Shown: positions 35,108-46,398, counted from the first letter of the stretch. The stretch is DNA of 64,000 bases from Epichloe hybrida (GCA_019022495.1 JAFEKR010000060.1:1-64000), one strand, 5' to 3'. The notes: a model not told the origin generated them from the sequence alone. Translations and numbers: made by a program.

Positions 35108-36241
35108 TGTCGCCCGACTCGCGGTTCAGCGCCCTGATTTTGCTAGGAGGGGGGAGCGCATCAGCCCGCCTTTCGCGGAAGAAGCTGCTACATTCAATCG
35201 TCGAGCGGCCCAATTCGGCGCTGTAGGACTGGGCTTTTGATGTAATCATAGGGCTAGAATGTCGCCCGAGGGATTCAGATGATGGTGCGAGATTCGTAGG
35301 TGACGCCGTAACTGGCGCGTAACCCCTTGCAGAACTTACGTCAGCCGCCGCCGACACGGACTTCGGACTTCTTCCCAGTCCTGCTCCGTGCGTGTATACA
35401 GATTCTGCATCGCATACTGCTTATCTCAGAGGGAACTTCTTTATGCTTCACCCAGCTGCCACTATTCCTTTCAGCGTCGTATCATCGTTGATTTTCAAAT
35501 CTATGCCATGCCCCTTCACGCTTCGCTGCAATTATCGGTCCATTCACACATACACCTTTCTTCTTCCTCGATTTCTTTTTTGAAAGTGCTGAAGCACCAA
35601 AAGTCATCATCGGCTAGTGGCTCTGCATCTATAGGTGCTGCGTTGTCGTTGACCTCCGGCTTCGGTTCGAGTGGACTTGCGCTATTGTAGTCGCCAGTAA
35701 ATAAAAGTATTGTTCAAATCGTATCAAGTTTGCTCGTCAACATTTTTCCAAGTCGTTACACCGTCTGTGGTCATGGAAGTTGGAAAAGTGGTGTTGTGCA
35801 AGATATAGTACAACTAAGGATGTATAATAGCAAAGTGTTATCCATGATGGCATCTGGGACACAGTGTACTCAATGAGTTTATTTCGATTTATAGATGACT
35901 AACTATAATAAAAATTATCTCTAATTAGAGCTTGAACATGACGGTATTGTAATGCAAAATTAACTCTAGGATGCAAGGCTAGAAACTAAGTTGCGACGTG
36001 GAGTCTGACTGCTTAACATCCTTTTGAATTGATTAAACTATTGTACAAATGAAAGGTTATAAATAAGCTCTTCTTTTATAGACAGAGCTAGATGACTAAA
36101 AGTCATGTGTGTGTTATACATAACGTTGCTACGTACATTCCTACGCTTGCTAAATCTGGTCACATGTGATCACATGCGCTGTTTCGCGTCACCAGGCAAC
36201 AATAGACCCTTGTTAACGTGACTCTAGAAGGCGGAACACAG
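35108..36241. other. Intergenic, upstream of pseudogene and 3' of small gene
   Basis: The interval 35108-35250 holds the out-of-frame upstream piece of the phosphotransferase relic. From about 35700 the base composition drifts toward AT. No other gene is seen. Confidence 0.4.
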
Positions 36242-36548
36242 CTAGGAGGGTAACACGCAGTAAATCCCCCCCCCATTTTCACACTGAGTCGATGCAATAT
36301 TAACTGCTATTCGCAAGTTTTGGAATACACCCTGCTGTTCCGTAACACACTAGAGCGTGGTTAGCATTAAGACTAAGGGCAGGAAATATATATATGCGTT
36401 ATGGTTATCTTACGCAATCGGCATTGTTGCAATTGTCATCGTTCTGGGGTTTGCCACTGCACCACACAGGATGGCCTCTTATTTTGCTATCACTATCACC
36501 AGTGGCGATGGCCATGGCTGGGATTAAGAGAAGCAAGAAGAGCTTCAT
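36242..36548 (-). CDS. Putative 75-aa secreted Cys-containing protein
   Basis: Exon 1 is 36548-36414 (45 codons) and exon 2 is 36334-36242, both on the minus strand. Exon 1 starts MKLFLLLLIPAMAIA, a clean signal peptide, and continues GHPVWCSGKPQNDDNCNNADC. At that point an exact GTAAGA donor appears. A CTAAC branch site and a CAG acceptor (about 36335; a second CAG three bases on would drop one Gln) restore the frame to QGVFQNLRIAVNIA, then TQCENGGGIYCVLPS and a stop. Five mature Cys result. The G9 tract coding Gly-Gly-Gly would break the frame if its length varied. TATATATTC lies about 95 bases upstream. I recognise no family. It is the last gene before the AT-rich repeat block. Unspliced, exon 1 would end one codon into the intron. 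Confidence 0.55.
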
Positions 36549-37730
36549 TTTGTTTGTCTGGTACGGATTGGATTGGATTGGATTGGATTTGTAAGTGAGA
36601 AGGAGGAGTTTGTTAAACATGCTAGTAGGCTACCTGAATATATACTCGCGAAACGGAATCTCCGGAAGCCTACTAGGAACTCGTGTTCTTTAAAAGTTTA
36701 TTATATTATCATCATACGATTATTATTCGTCCGTGCCCCGTACAAGACACACACTCTACCCCCTGAATTGTTTTACAAATTTACATGCCCTAGTTTTTCA
36801 TTCCTCTCTACTCCGTAATAGCTAAGATTGGCTGCAAGCCTAGATTAATTTAGAATAGATACTGTCCTTCACGCGACCCACCTACATACATAGTAACTAA
36901 CGCAGGGATTACATGCAAGCATGACAGGGTTGCTGTTCCTGCTTTTGGAATAACGCGGTTGTTTGGTGATAAGCCTATTCGCGGCTGCAAAAGGGTTCAT
37001 CCTATCATGGTCTAGCCCTAATGGACTAATCGCGGGTGCCTGCGCCACCATGCGGGTGATGTGCCTGATTCCAATTGCGCCATAGCAAAAGAATACGCAT
37101 TGTACAAGTTATCATAGTGCTATCACTTATAATTAGGCAGATTGCTTATCTTAGGACGAGAGCCATGACTTTTGAGTTTTTCCTACTCTATTTAGAGTCA
37201 AGCTCACTATCAGACTAAGATGAACTCTTACTTGGTGTTTCTTCCTGCACACCAGTGGGGTCTAGGGATAATCGGGGGGCTTTGAATTCCTGACCGCATT
37301 CAATAAACTGAGTATTAGAACTATAACGCCTGAAGTTTATGATAGCCGTGCTTTCCTAGTTATTTAGCTAGCTGGTTGTAGGAATGCTATGGGCGGTATT
37401 TAAGGAGTGCTATAAACTATCCTAAGAATACTTGTTATTAAGGCATTGTGTGTTAGGATCGCTAATTTATCCTAATTTAGGCTATACCTGGATTTGCTTC
37501 GTAATGCATCTAGAAACATGGCGTTTTCACAATGCTTTGTTAGGGTACTCCGTGTTGTTAAAGCCTTTTGACGGCTGGCAAATTAATACCCCTCGAAACG
37601 TGTACTAGGCAGAACCCTGCACACGTAATAGCGTGGCGTAACGTAACAGGGTTATATTAGCAAGGGACATTTTTAAAATCTATATCTCCTTGGATTCTGT
37701 CTACCTTGCGGGTTAGTGAAGCCCTCACAG
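36549..37730. other. Transition from gene compartment to AT-rich block
   Basis: Base composition falls steadily; G+C-containing words become rare after about 37.1 kb and nearly vanish after about 37.8 kb. No gene or complete repeat was recognised. The last TACTCCGT-type motifs of the gene compartment are near 36810 and 37547. Confidence 0.5.
36636..36646 (-). promoter_or_regulatory. TATA-like element of the small secreted protein gene
   Basis: GTATATATTC on the minus strand lies about 90-100 bases before the ATG at 36548. Between them is a CT-rich leader and a fourfold CCAAT-like repeat (AATCC units). Confidence 0.4.
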
Positions 37731-37812
37731 GCAGAGCTTTGCATTACACTACAATACACACTACACTACATATAGTATTTTATAGTATTTGTAGTTATTA
37801 GTTACACTAAGG
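37731..37812. repeat. Fragment of the GTGTAGTGTAGT (hAT-MITE-like) family
   Basis: GCAGAGCTTTGCATTACACTAC followed by ACACTACACTACA-type sequence resembles the left end of the 494-bp element at 56118. No partner terminus was found. Confidence 0.4.
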
Positions 37813-38266
37813 AACGTTACACTAGTGCGAAAGGGTTAAATTTAATAATAGTAATAAAGTTAATAATAATAGCTAAGAGAAAAGAAAAGAGAGAAGGAGA
37901 GAAATCTAGCTACAAGAGAAGGTAAGTAAAAAAGGGGAAAAGTAAGGCTATAGTGCGTAGCCACTATAAATAGTATAAGGTAGTCTATAATATAACTAAT
38001 TATATTATATATATCCCTTTAGTAGCTTTACCCTTTAGGTATAGCTAAACTAACTTTTATCTTAAGGTCTAAAGGAAGCTATACTAGTAGTCTCTCTTTT
38101 CTATATAGCTAAAGAAGCCTAAAAATATAATAAAAATTAAATTAGAGGAAAGTGTATATAAGTGAATCTATTATGGACTCGAGCTATAGGCTCGGGTAGA
38201 GTCAGGCTCTGGAAAGTATGCGAACTATGTGCAGCGAGGTTAGGGCTATACGTAAACTACGCATAG

Positions 38267-38450
38267 GCAGAGTATTGCACTACATTATGTATTGTATTGT
38301 ATTGTTTATATTGTATTATATTAAATACAATACAAATAAAATACAATATAAATTAATTAATTAATAGTAAATATAATAAATACAAATTAATTTATAGTAA
38401 TTACACTAACTACAAACAATATAAATGTATTATTAGGTAAAAAAAAAGTA
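38267..38450. repeat. Degraded copy of the hAT-MITE-like terminus family
   Basis: It starts GCAGAGTATTGCACTAC, continues with TGTATTGTATTG runs (TGTAGTGTAG after G-to-A change), and ends with ACACTAACTACAAACAATATAAATG followed by a poly-A run. This order matches the copies at 39525 and 40590. Confidence 0.55.
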
Positions 38451-39524
38451 TAACTTTTTATTAACTAAGGTTATTATTAGGATTAATAGAAAATTGTGAG
38501 AACAATGGTAGCTAGGCAAGAGGTATAAGGGCTCTAGTATATTGAATAAAGCTTGCTAAGTCTAAGTGTGTTATGCGTGCAAGTTACTAGCTTATAGCTA
38601 GTAGCTTACTAGTATTACATAGACCTAGCCCTAGGACATAGCCTGCTTACGGAGTGCGCTAATGCACTTATATTATAAGTGTTATTATAAGTAAGGCCTT
38701 ATAATTACCCCCTTACTTATAGCTAGGCTCTTAAATAGCTTACTAGCTATTATATAGCTATTTACTACCTAGTTACAATATTAAAATAATAATAAATAAT
38801 AACTAGTGCTTAAGTATAAATTTACTAGTAACTCCCTATTATATTACACACTTTTCCCTTCTATAATACTAGGTAAGTTTTCTAAAAAATATTATTGATT
38901 TATTGATTTTTAATTTTTATAATTTTTTTTCTAAAAATTATTATTATACTTTTAATTACTATTACTTTACTCTTACCTATTACTATATTTTTATTATAAA
39001 TACTAGCTATATTCCCTTAAAGGAATATTCCTATATACACTATTTACGTACTAAATACATAGACTTTAAGAAAAGCTCTTTATCTAAGCCTAAACTACCT
39101 TAGATTAACTATTAATTCCTTACTAAATTATTTATTACTATTATAATAGTAAAGCGATTTAAACGCTATATTTAGTGTTATAAATATAATAATACCTATA
39201 ATACTATAAGTATACTACTATTCCCTAGTCTTTTAGTCCCTTATTACTAATATCTTTATATAAGTAGTAGCTACTATAAAAGGTAACTTTTTAGACCTTT
39301 TAGTCCTTTTAAACTAAGTGTAAACTCTTATAAATACCCTTAGTAATACTATTAAGAATAATCCTAAGAATACTATATTCTCTAAGGTAACTTACTTTAG
39401 TATTACTAGGTCTTACTTAGCTTTAATATTAGGTTTTAATTATACTAATATAGTATACTATATTATATTTAACCTTATAAGGGCTATAAAGGTTTACTAG
39501 GTTTATCTTTTCCTTACTTATATA

Positions 39525-40415
39525 CAGAGTATTGCATTACAATGTGTAGTGTAATGTAGTTCTTGTGGTGAAGTGTAGTAACTACATAATAAACTACACT
39601 ACACTATAAACTACACTAACTATAAGCGGAAAAAAACTATAATATAATATAATATAATTTTTTTCCCTAAACTACACTAACTATAAATATTACAAATATA
39701 GTATTAGACTTTTTATTAGTTATTAGTATTATAGGGATTAAAAGAAAGCTAGTTATATAAAAGCTTTTATTATTACCTATTTTATTTAATTAGTTATAGA
39801 ATTTATAATATTATATTATTTTAATAATTTTACTATAACTAAGTAAGGTTATATATAATATTATACCTTTTTAATCATTTGGTTGTTAATTGTTTTACTG
39901 GCTAGGTATTGCTAGCAATTGTGTTATAAAAAATCAGATGCATTGGCTATAACCAATGACGTAAAAAAAATTTAAAAATCAATACCTTTTTAATAATAGT
40001 ATTTAACTTAATACTTTATTTTACTAATATAACTTAAAGAAAAACCTTCTTATTATATTATTTACTATTTCTATAAATTATTATTATTACTTATTTAAAA
40101 AAAACTATAAACTAAAGTAATTAAATAAAATAAACTACTAATAAACTTACTATAAGTAGTCTATTATAGTCTCTTATAGCTTATAATAGCTTAGAATAGC
40201 TTAGAATAGCTTAAAGTACTTTATAATATTACTAGTGTTAAAGTTTAATTAAAATTAAATAATAAATAAATAGCTTAAATATAAATATAAGTAAGTATAA
40301 GTAAATTACTATAGAAAAAGCTATACTTTTTAGTTATTTAGTATTTTAAGGTTTTTAAAAATATTAATAAAATAAAATACTTTTCTCTTTTATATTTTTT
40401 TTTAAATAATAGTAA
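39525..40415. repeat. Direct repeat copy 1 (about 0.9 kb) with hAT-like left end
   Basis: It starts CAGAGTATTGCATTACA and aligns with copy 2 at 40590-41435 over most of its length, including GAGCTTTTATTATTACC- and CTTTATTTTACTAATATAACTTAA-type segments. It is interrupted by the 106-bp insertion at 39876. No right terminus with CTCTG was found. Confidence 0.65.
39863..39994. mobile_element. 106-bp insertion with 13-bp target duplication
   Basis: The inserted piece 39876-39981 is flanked on both sides by ATACCTTTTTAAT. The sister repeat at 40.93 kb lacks the insert, showing the empty site. It contains the palindrome ATTGCTAGCAAT and the near-palindrome CATTGGCTATAACCAATG, and ends in an A-rich tail. 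A long target duplication and A-rich end suggest target-primed (SINE-like) insertion; no tRNA-like head is seen, so the class is open. Confidence 0.6.
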
Positions 40416-40589
40416 TTACTAATAATAGACTTTAAATATATTTATCTTTTAAGAAAGAATTTTATAAGTAAGTAAAGAGATTATAAATAAGTTACTAATA
40501 GTTATAATAACTTACTTTTATAGATTTCCCTCTCTTTAAGTAAAATTTATAAATCTTAGTAAGAAAGCTATAGATTAGTTACTAATAGT

Positions 40590-41435
40590 TAGAGTATTAC
40601 ACTACAATGTGTAGTGTAGTGTAGAATTTGTAGTGTAATGTAGTAACTACACTATAAATTACACTACACTACAAACTACACTAACTATAAGCTAAAAAAA
40701 ACTATAATATAATACACTACAAATTTTTTTCTTAAACTACACTAACTACAAACACTATAAATGTAGTGTTAGGTAAAAAAAAAAGTAGGACTTTTTATTA
40801 ACTTAGGTTATTATATAGATTAAAAGAACCCTAGTTATATAGGAGCTTTTATTATTACCTATTTTACTTAATTAGTTATATAATTTATAATATTATACTT
40901 TTTTAAGGATTTTACTATAACTAGGATTATATATAAAATTATAACTTTATAGAAATACTATTATACTTAATACTTTATTTTACTAATATAACTTAAGTAA
41001 AAACCTTCTTACTATATTATTTACTATTTCTATTAATTATTTTGTATTTTTATAAATAATTATTAATACTTATTTAAAAAAAACTATAAACTAAAGTAAT
41101 TAAATAAAATAAACTACTAATTACCTTACTACAAGTAGCTTATAATAGCTTATATTACTAATATTACTAATATTACTAATATTACTTATATTACTAATAT
41201 TACTAATATTACTAATATTACTTATATTACTTATATTACTTATAATATTATTAGTGTTAAAGTTTAATTAAAAATAAATAACTAATAAATAAATAAAACA
41301 TAAATACTAGTAAGTATAAGTAAATTACTATAGAAAAAGCTAGACTTTTTAGTTATATAATATTTTAAGGTTTTTAAAACATTAAGAAAATAAAATCCTT
41401 TTCTCTTTTATAGCTTTTTTATATTATAGTAAATT
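40590..41435. repeat. Direct repeat copy 2
   Basis: It starts TAGAGTATTACACTACAATG (the CAGAGTATTGCAC terminus after C-to-T and G-to-A changes) and matches copy 1 throughout. It contains a short internal TAATATTAC repeat expansion at about 41155-41245. Confidence 0.65.
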
Positions 41436-41574
41436 AGTAATACTAATTATAGTAATTATAATATATTATTAAATAGTAAGCCTTAGTATTATATTTAAAA
41501 AAGTTAAATTAACTAAAAGTAAGGTTATCAAAGTTATTAGTTATTTTAGTTCTTATAATAAGAATAGTATATTA

Positions 41575-41965
41575 AATAAAAGTGGGTCCTAATTCTAATT
41601 CCATAAATAGGTTAAACTAATTATAATAAAGGCTATTAGAGTTATTAGAACTTTGGTGATAATTATAATATATAAAATAACAGTAGGTCCTAGTATTATT
41701 CTTGTAAATAGGGTTAAGTAGTTATAATGAAGGTTATTGGAGTCATATAATTATTATAATTATTATAATATATAATTTCAAAGTGGGCCTTAGGTCTAAT
41801 TTTATAAATAGGTTAAACTAATTATAATAAGGGCTATTAAAGTTACTAAAACTTTTATTATAATTATAATATATTGAATAAAAGTGGGTCCTAGTTCTAA
41901 TTCTATAAATAGGTTAAACTAATTATAATAAGGGCTATTAGAGTTATTAGAACTTTTGTTATGAT
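41575..41965. repeat. Tandem array of about 100-bp units (four copies)
   Basis: Units start near 41578, 41690, 41780 and 41880, each with AAAGTGGGTCCTA-, ATAAATAGGTTAAACTA- and GGCTATTAGAGTTATTAG-type segments. Copies differ mostly by transitions. Confidence 0.65.
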
Positions 41966-43530
41966 TAATAACCCTTATAAGCTCCTACCCTAAAGACCTT
42001 TATTAATATTTCTTACCCTTAAAGGGAATAATTACTATATTCTCTATAAGAACCCCTATAATAATCTTAGTTATATTAAAAGTTTAACCCTTAATAGCTT
42101 ACTTTTCTTTCTTAGTCCTTTCCTTTAAATAAATAAATTATAAAGAAAATATCTAAGCTTATAAAGATATATAAGAATAGTAATTATTATAGTAAAAAGC
42201 TATATAATTTCCTTATACTAAAGCTTATACTCTTTAAGAGTAAGTATAACTAAATTAACCTCCTTAAGTTATATTTTAGTAAAGTATTTCTTATTATATT
42301 AATAGGAGATATAAAATAGTATTTTCTTAATTACCTTTCTAGTAAAAACCTCTTTTATAAAGAGATAATTATAAATATCTATTAATACTTTAAAATAAAA
42401 AGTAATTAATTGTTTTATTACTATAAGTAAAGTAATATAACCCTTAAGAATATTATTACTTAAACCCCTAAAAAAAGTAAGCTTAAATACCTTAAGATTT
42501 TATTAATTACCTTAAAGAGAGTTTATAAAGAGCTATACCCCTTTAATATAGTAAATATAAAGCTTCATAAGTAAACCTTAAATATAGTCTTTAGTATTCC
42601 TAAATATTAGATAGTAAAGTATATATATATACTAGGCTTTAAGAACCTTACTAGTAATCTTTATAAGTTAATTATAATTATAAAGAGTAATATAAGAAGT
42701 AACTAATACTACTAGTATTAAGATAAAAACCTATTAAAGGTAATATTTATAGATTACTAATATAGCTAATAGAATTAAAGAGATTAAGGAAAAGAAAGTT
42801 ATTATAGTAACTTTAAGTAACCTAAGTAATATTTTATTTATAGTAAGAGTAATTACTAGTTATTAAACTATACTAATACTAAGTATTAGAAAAAGAAAAA
42901 GAGGTAATAAGCTAGTAAGAACTATTACTTACCCCTTATAAAGAAAAAGTTCTAAGTATTTCTTACTTTATTTAAAGGTAATAATAACCCTAAGGTAAAG
43001 AAAGTAAAAAACTAGAAGATATAGCTTAAGGCTTATACTTAGGCCTAAGATAATAATAATAATAATATTAAGGAGAAGCTATTATTAAAGGTATACCTTA
43101 GTATTATATAATTCTTTTACTTAGGATTATAAATAATAGATAGTATTAATATTCTTATAATACTTAAGAATTAGGCTTTTTAATATACCTTACTTAAGTA
43201 AAAGCTATACCCTTAAGAGGCTTCTAATAAGAATAATTTATTTTATTATATATCTAAAGAATACTATTTTAAAGAGGTCTTTAAAGGAATTATACTAGAT
43301 ATAAGAGCCTTAGGCTAATTAACTACTACTCTAATATAGGCTATAGCCTTACTAAGATTAATGCTATTATTAAAGATTAAACCCTATAACCTAGAGATCA
43401 TTAGCTTTAGTGCTAGATTAGTAATAACATATAGCATTATTTATATGCCTATAAAGCTTAGCTAAATTAACTTCTATATTCTTAACACTATTATACCTTT
43501 TCTTTTCTCCTTTACTAATATAAATCATAT
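41966..43530. other. Degraded repeat DNA, unassigned
   Basis: AT-rich sequence with purine-rich plus-strand stretches (42880-43100). No protein motif could be read with confidence. Confidence 0.35.
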
Positions 43531-43638
43531 TGATTTTTAATTTTCTTTTTTACCTTATTGGTTATAGCCAATGCATCTAATTTTTTATAACACAATTAGT
43601 AGCAATACCTAGCTAGTAAAACAATTAATAACTAAATA
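43531..43638. mobile_element. Inverted second copy of the 106-bp element
   Basis: The reverse complement of this segment aligns end to end with 39876-39981, including both palindromes. Differences are mainly C-to-T or G-to-A. No clear target duplication is visible. Confidence 0.6.
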
Positions 43639-44497
43639 CTTAAATCTATAGTAATAAATAAGCTCTAAGGTTATAAATATAAGGGGCTATAAGATTAAAG
43701 CAAAGTTTGTAATAAACTTTATAGCTACGTTAGTATAAGAGTTATAATTTATAACTATAGTTAAACTTAAATTCGTTTAAGTTTTGCTTATAGTATAAAT
43801 TAACGCAATTCCCCCTTCCTCTGCAACTGTGTTTGTTCTATCTCTTTTTGCACTAAACATAACCTATCCTCACTTGTCTCTAATTTAATTCGCTAACAGA
43901 CACACTACACCTAAATCGCTAGGTAGGTTCTATGTAACTAATTAACTAATTAACCCTTAACTAATTAGACAATAGCATAGCTAAGGGTAACTAAAAGCTA
44001 GGGGTAATAACCACTAGGCTATAAAACCTTTAGGCTATTTAAAAAGCTAATGAAAATCCTAATTAAAAGGAAATCAAGAAAACCAAAGAAAATATAGAGG
44101 AATTTGAGAAAAGTAAGAATAAGAAAGGGAATAAAAGACTAGAGAAAAAGGCTAGATATTTAGAAAAGATATTAAAAAAACATAGAGCTTTAATTATTTA
44201 AGCAGTTTTACCTCGTGCTTAGGAGGGGATATAAATAATATAAAGGTTAAGATTAATAACCTTACTAATATATTAATTTAAAATAACAAGACTATACCTA
44301 TTATACGCAAATAGGGCTACCCTTAGTAGCTTTTAGAGGTAAGAGAAACTACTGCTTTTTACCTATTAAAAGGAGAGATTTACTAGCTTTACTAAAGATT
44401 TAGTTATTCTTTAATTTAGTAGCTTATAAAGATTCTTTAATAAGCTAGTTATAATATTAAATACTATATAATTAAGAAGCTTACTAAAGTCTATTAC

Positions 44498-44767
44498 TAT
44501 TAGGAGCGCAGAGGTTAGAGATAGGATATTCATTAAAGCAAGTCTTTAGAGAACCTTTAGGCTATATAAATAATAAAGAGGCTAGCTAGCTATAAGATAG
44601 CTATATGCTTATAAAGCAAGGTATTTATTAAAGGCTATGTATATTATTAGTGCTAGGTTAAAGATTAAAACCTTCATGCACCTACCCCTAGCTAGTATCT
44701 ATCTAGTAGTGACTACAATAGTCTTAGCTATCACTTCGTTTATAACCTTTCGGTGCAAGCCGTGACA
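44498..44767 (+). mobile_element. Solo LTR of the gypsy family
   Basis: It is 270 bp and ends in TGACA. Its reverse complement matches the LTRs at 45164, 53926 and 57104 along the whole length. It is flanked by perfect ATTAC duplications (44493-44497 and 44768-44772). It is oppositely oriented to the two long elements. It keeps more G and C than the LTRs of the complete element (for example the CGGTGCAAGCCGTGACA end). A solo LTR arises by LTR-LTR recombination. Confidence 0.88.
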
Positions 44768-44772
44768 ATTAC

Positions 44773-45158
44773 TATTATTAAATAAATAGAAAAGCCCCTA
44801 GCTAATTTAAGTTCTTAATTAAGGATAACTATAACTTTAACTATAAGATTATTATTAATATTATATAAATTAATAGCTAACTAGTCCTTTATATTATTAA
44901 TTTAGTAACTTTATTTTAAGTAGCTTAATTCCTTAACTTAAAGAAGTAAAAAGCTTATAATATTTAGAATACAATTAAGAAATGCTAGATAAATACCTAT
45001 TTAGGCCCTTTAGATTAGATTATTTATAATACAATAACTTTACTTTAGTGCAATTTAGGTATTATACTTACCTAATATTAATTAAGATTAATAAGATACT
45101 TATTAAAGCCTATAATAGTATTAGAAAGGTTAAGAAATATTATAGACCTTTATACTAG
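44773..45158. other. Degraded repeat DNA between solo LTR and gypsy element
   Basis: AT-rich sequence with no motif recognised. It is part of the target into which the gypsy element was inserted. Confidence 0.35.
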
Positions 45159-45163
45159 GCTTA

Positions 45164-45433
45164 TGTCATGGCTTGCTCGGAAAGGTTATAAACAAAGTAA
45201 TAGCTAAGACTATCGCAGTTACTACTAGATAGATACTAGCTAGGGGTAAGCGCGTGAAGGTTTTAATCTCTAACCTAGCACTAATAATATATATAGTCTT
45301 TAATAAATACCTTACTTTATAAGCATATAGCTATCTTATAGCTAGCTAGCCTCTTTATTATTTATATAGCCTAAAGGTTCTTTAAAGACTTACTTTAATA
45401 AATATCCTATCTTTAATCTTTACGCTTCTAATA
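45164..45433 (-). repeat. Left LTR of gypsy copy A (3' LTR in coding sense)
   Basis: It begins TGTCATGGCTTGC and ends in TAATA, which is TGACA after RIP-type changes, giving TGTCA...TGACA inverted ends. Confidence 0.88.
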
Positions 45434-45587
45434 TAATACCTCCCCTATATATAATTAGCTTTAATTATAAAATAAGTTACTTGCTTAGGGTATAGTTACT
45501 ATATTAGAGCTTTATAAGGAAAATAAGATAAGGCACCTTATATCTAGCTATATAAGTAAACAAAAAGAAATAATAATAATAATGTTA

Positions 45588-46398
45588 AAAATAAGACCTA
45601 TTTTTAGCCCTTTCTAGTTAAAGGACCTTTCTATTACTAGCTTGCATTGCAAGCCTGACAGTTACACTGCAGCTGTTAACGGTCGCGAAGGTGACCGTCA
45701 ATGGCTACGTTACAGCTGTTAACAGCTGCGACTGACCGTGTGGATGACTAATCCAAATCAATTATCAATTATGGATTATTCAATTGCGTTGTGGCTACAA
45801 GCGCAGCCATAACTACAGTGCCACTAGTAATTAGGTAAGCTAGGGTGATATAAGCAGGTTACCCTATAGCTATCTTTGATAGCGATTTTCTCCTTAACTA
45901 GAGGTTATACAAAAGTCTTACATATAGCAAATTAAAGCTAGAAGATAAGGCTTTCATTTTATGTAAGAATATTTTTTAGACTAAAATTTGGTGCATATGG
46001 ATTACTAGTTTGTATAGTGGTGAGTTGATTTTTTGGATTTTATATACAAATGAATTTTGCGGAAAATAAAAAGTGGCCTATAAGACCTCTTTAGCAGTCT
46101 AGATCCACTAATACAGTTAGTAGGTATATAAGAGAAAGAAGATCTTTTTAACCTAGCTAGATAGCTAGACCTCTTAATCTAACAGCCGCATTGCCCGTAT
46201 AACATCACTAAAATCAATTCTATTAGTATATAAGATATTGTAAAAGTCATCTAGATTGAATTTAATTAGTTAATAACTGCCAAAACCTTCCGTTGCGTTG
46301 CGTTGAATATTCAACGTGGTGGCTCTATTAGTCCCCGACTGTAGAAGCTACACTTATACAGCTGTTGCCAGCTGGCAACTAGCTCCCTACATTTCAAT
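45588..46398. mobile_element. About 810-bp less-mutated insertion inside gypsy copy A
   Basis: Copy B lacks this segment at the matching place (after 57523). Its base composition is near normal, with CpG-containing words and three related ACAGCTGTTAAC-like motifs, unlike the surrounding RIP-mutated DNA. The flanks AATGTTAA and AATAATAC may be an eroded 8-bp target duplication (AATGCTAC in copy B). No coding frame or clear terminal inverted repeat was found; the class is unknown. Confidence 0.65.

Noticed and set aside
38903..39103. 66-aa frame of Tyr/Phe/Asn/Ile in AT-rich DNA
   Set aside because: Composition mirrors pure A/T sequence; not a gene.
41155..41245. Regular TAATATTAC repeats as a CRISPR-like array
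   Set aside because: Units are contiguous without spacers, in a eukaryotic AT-rich block; simple repeat expansion.
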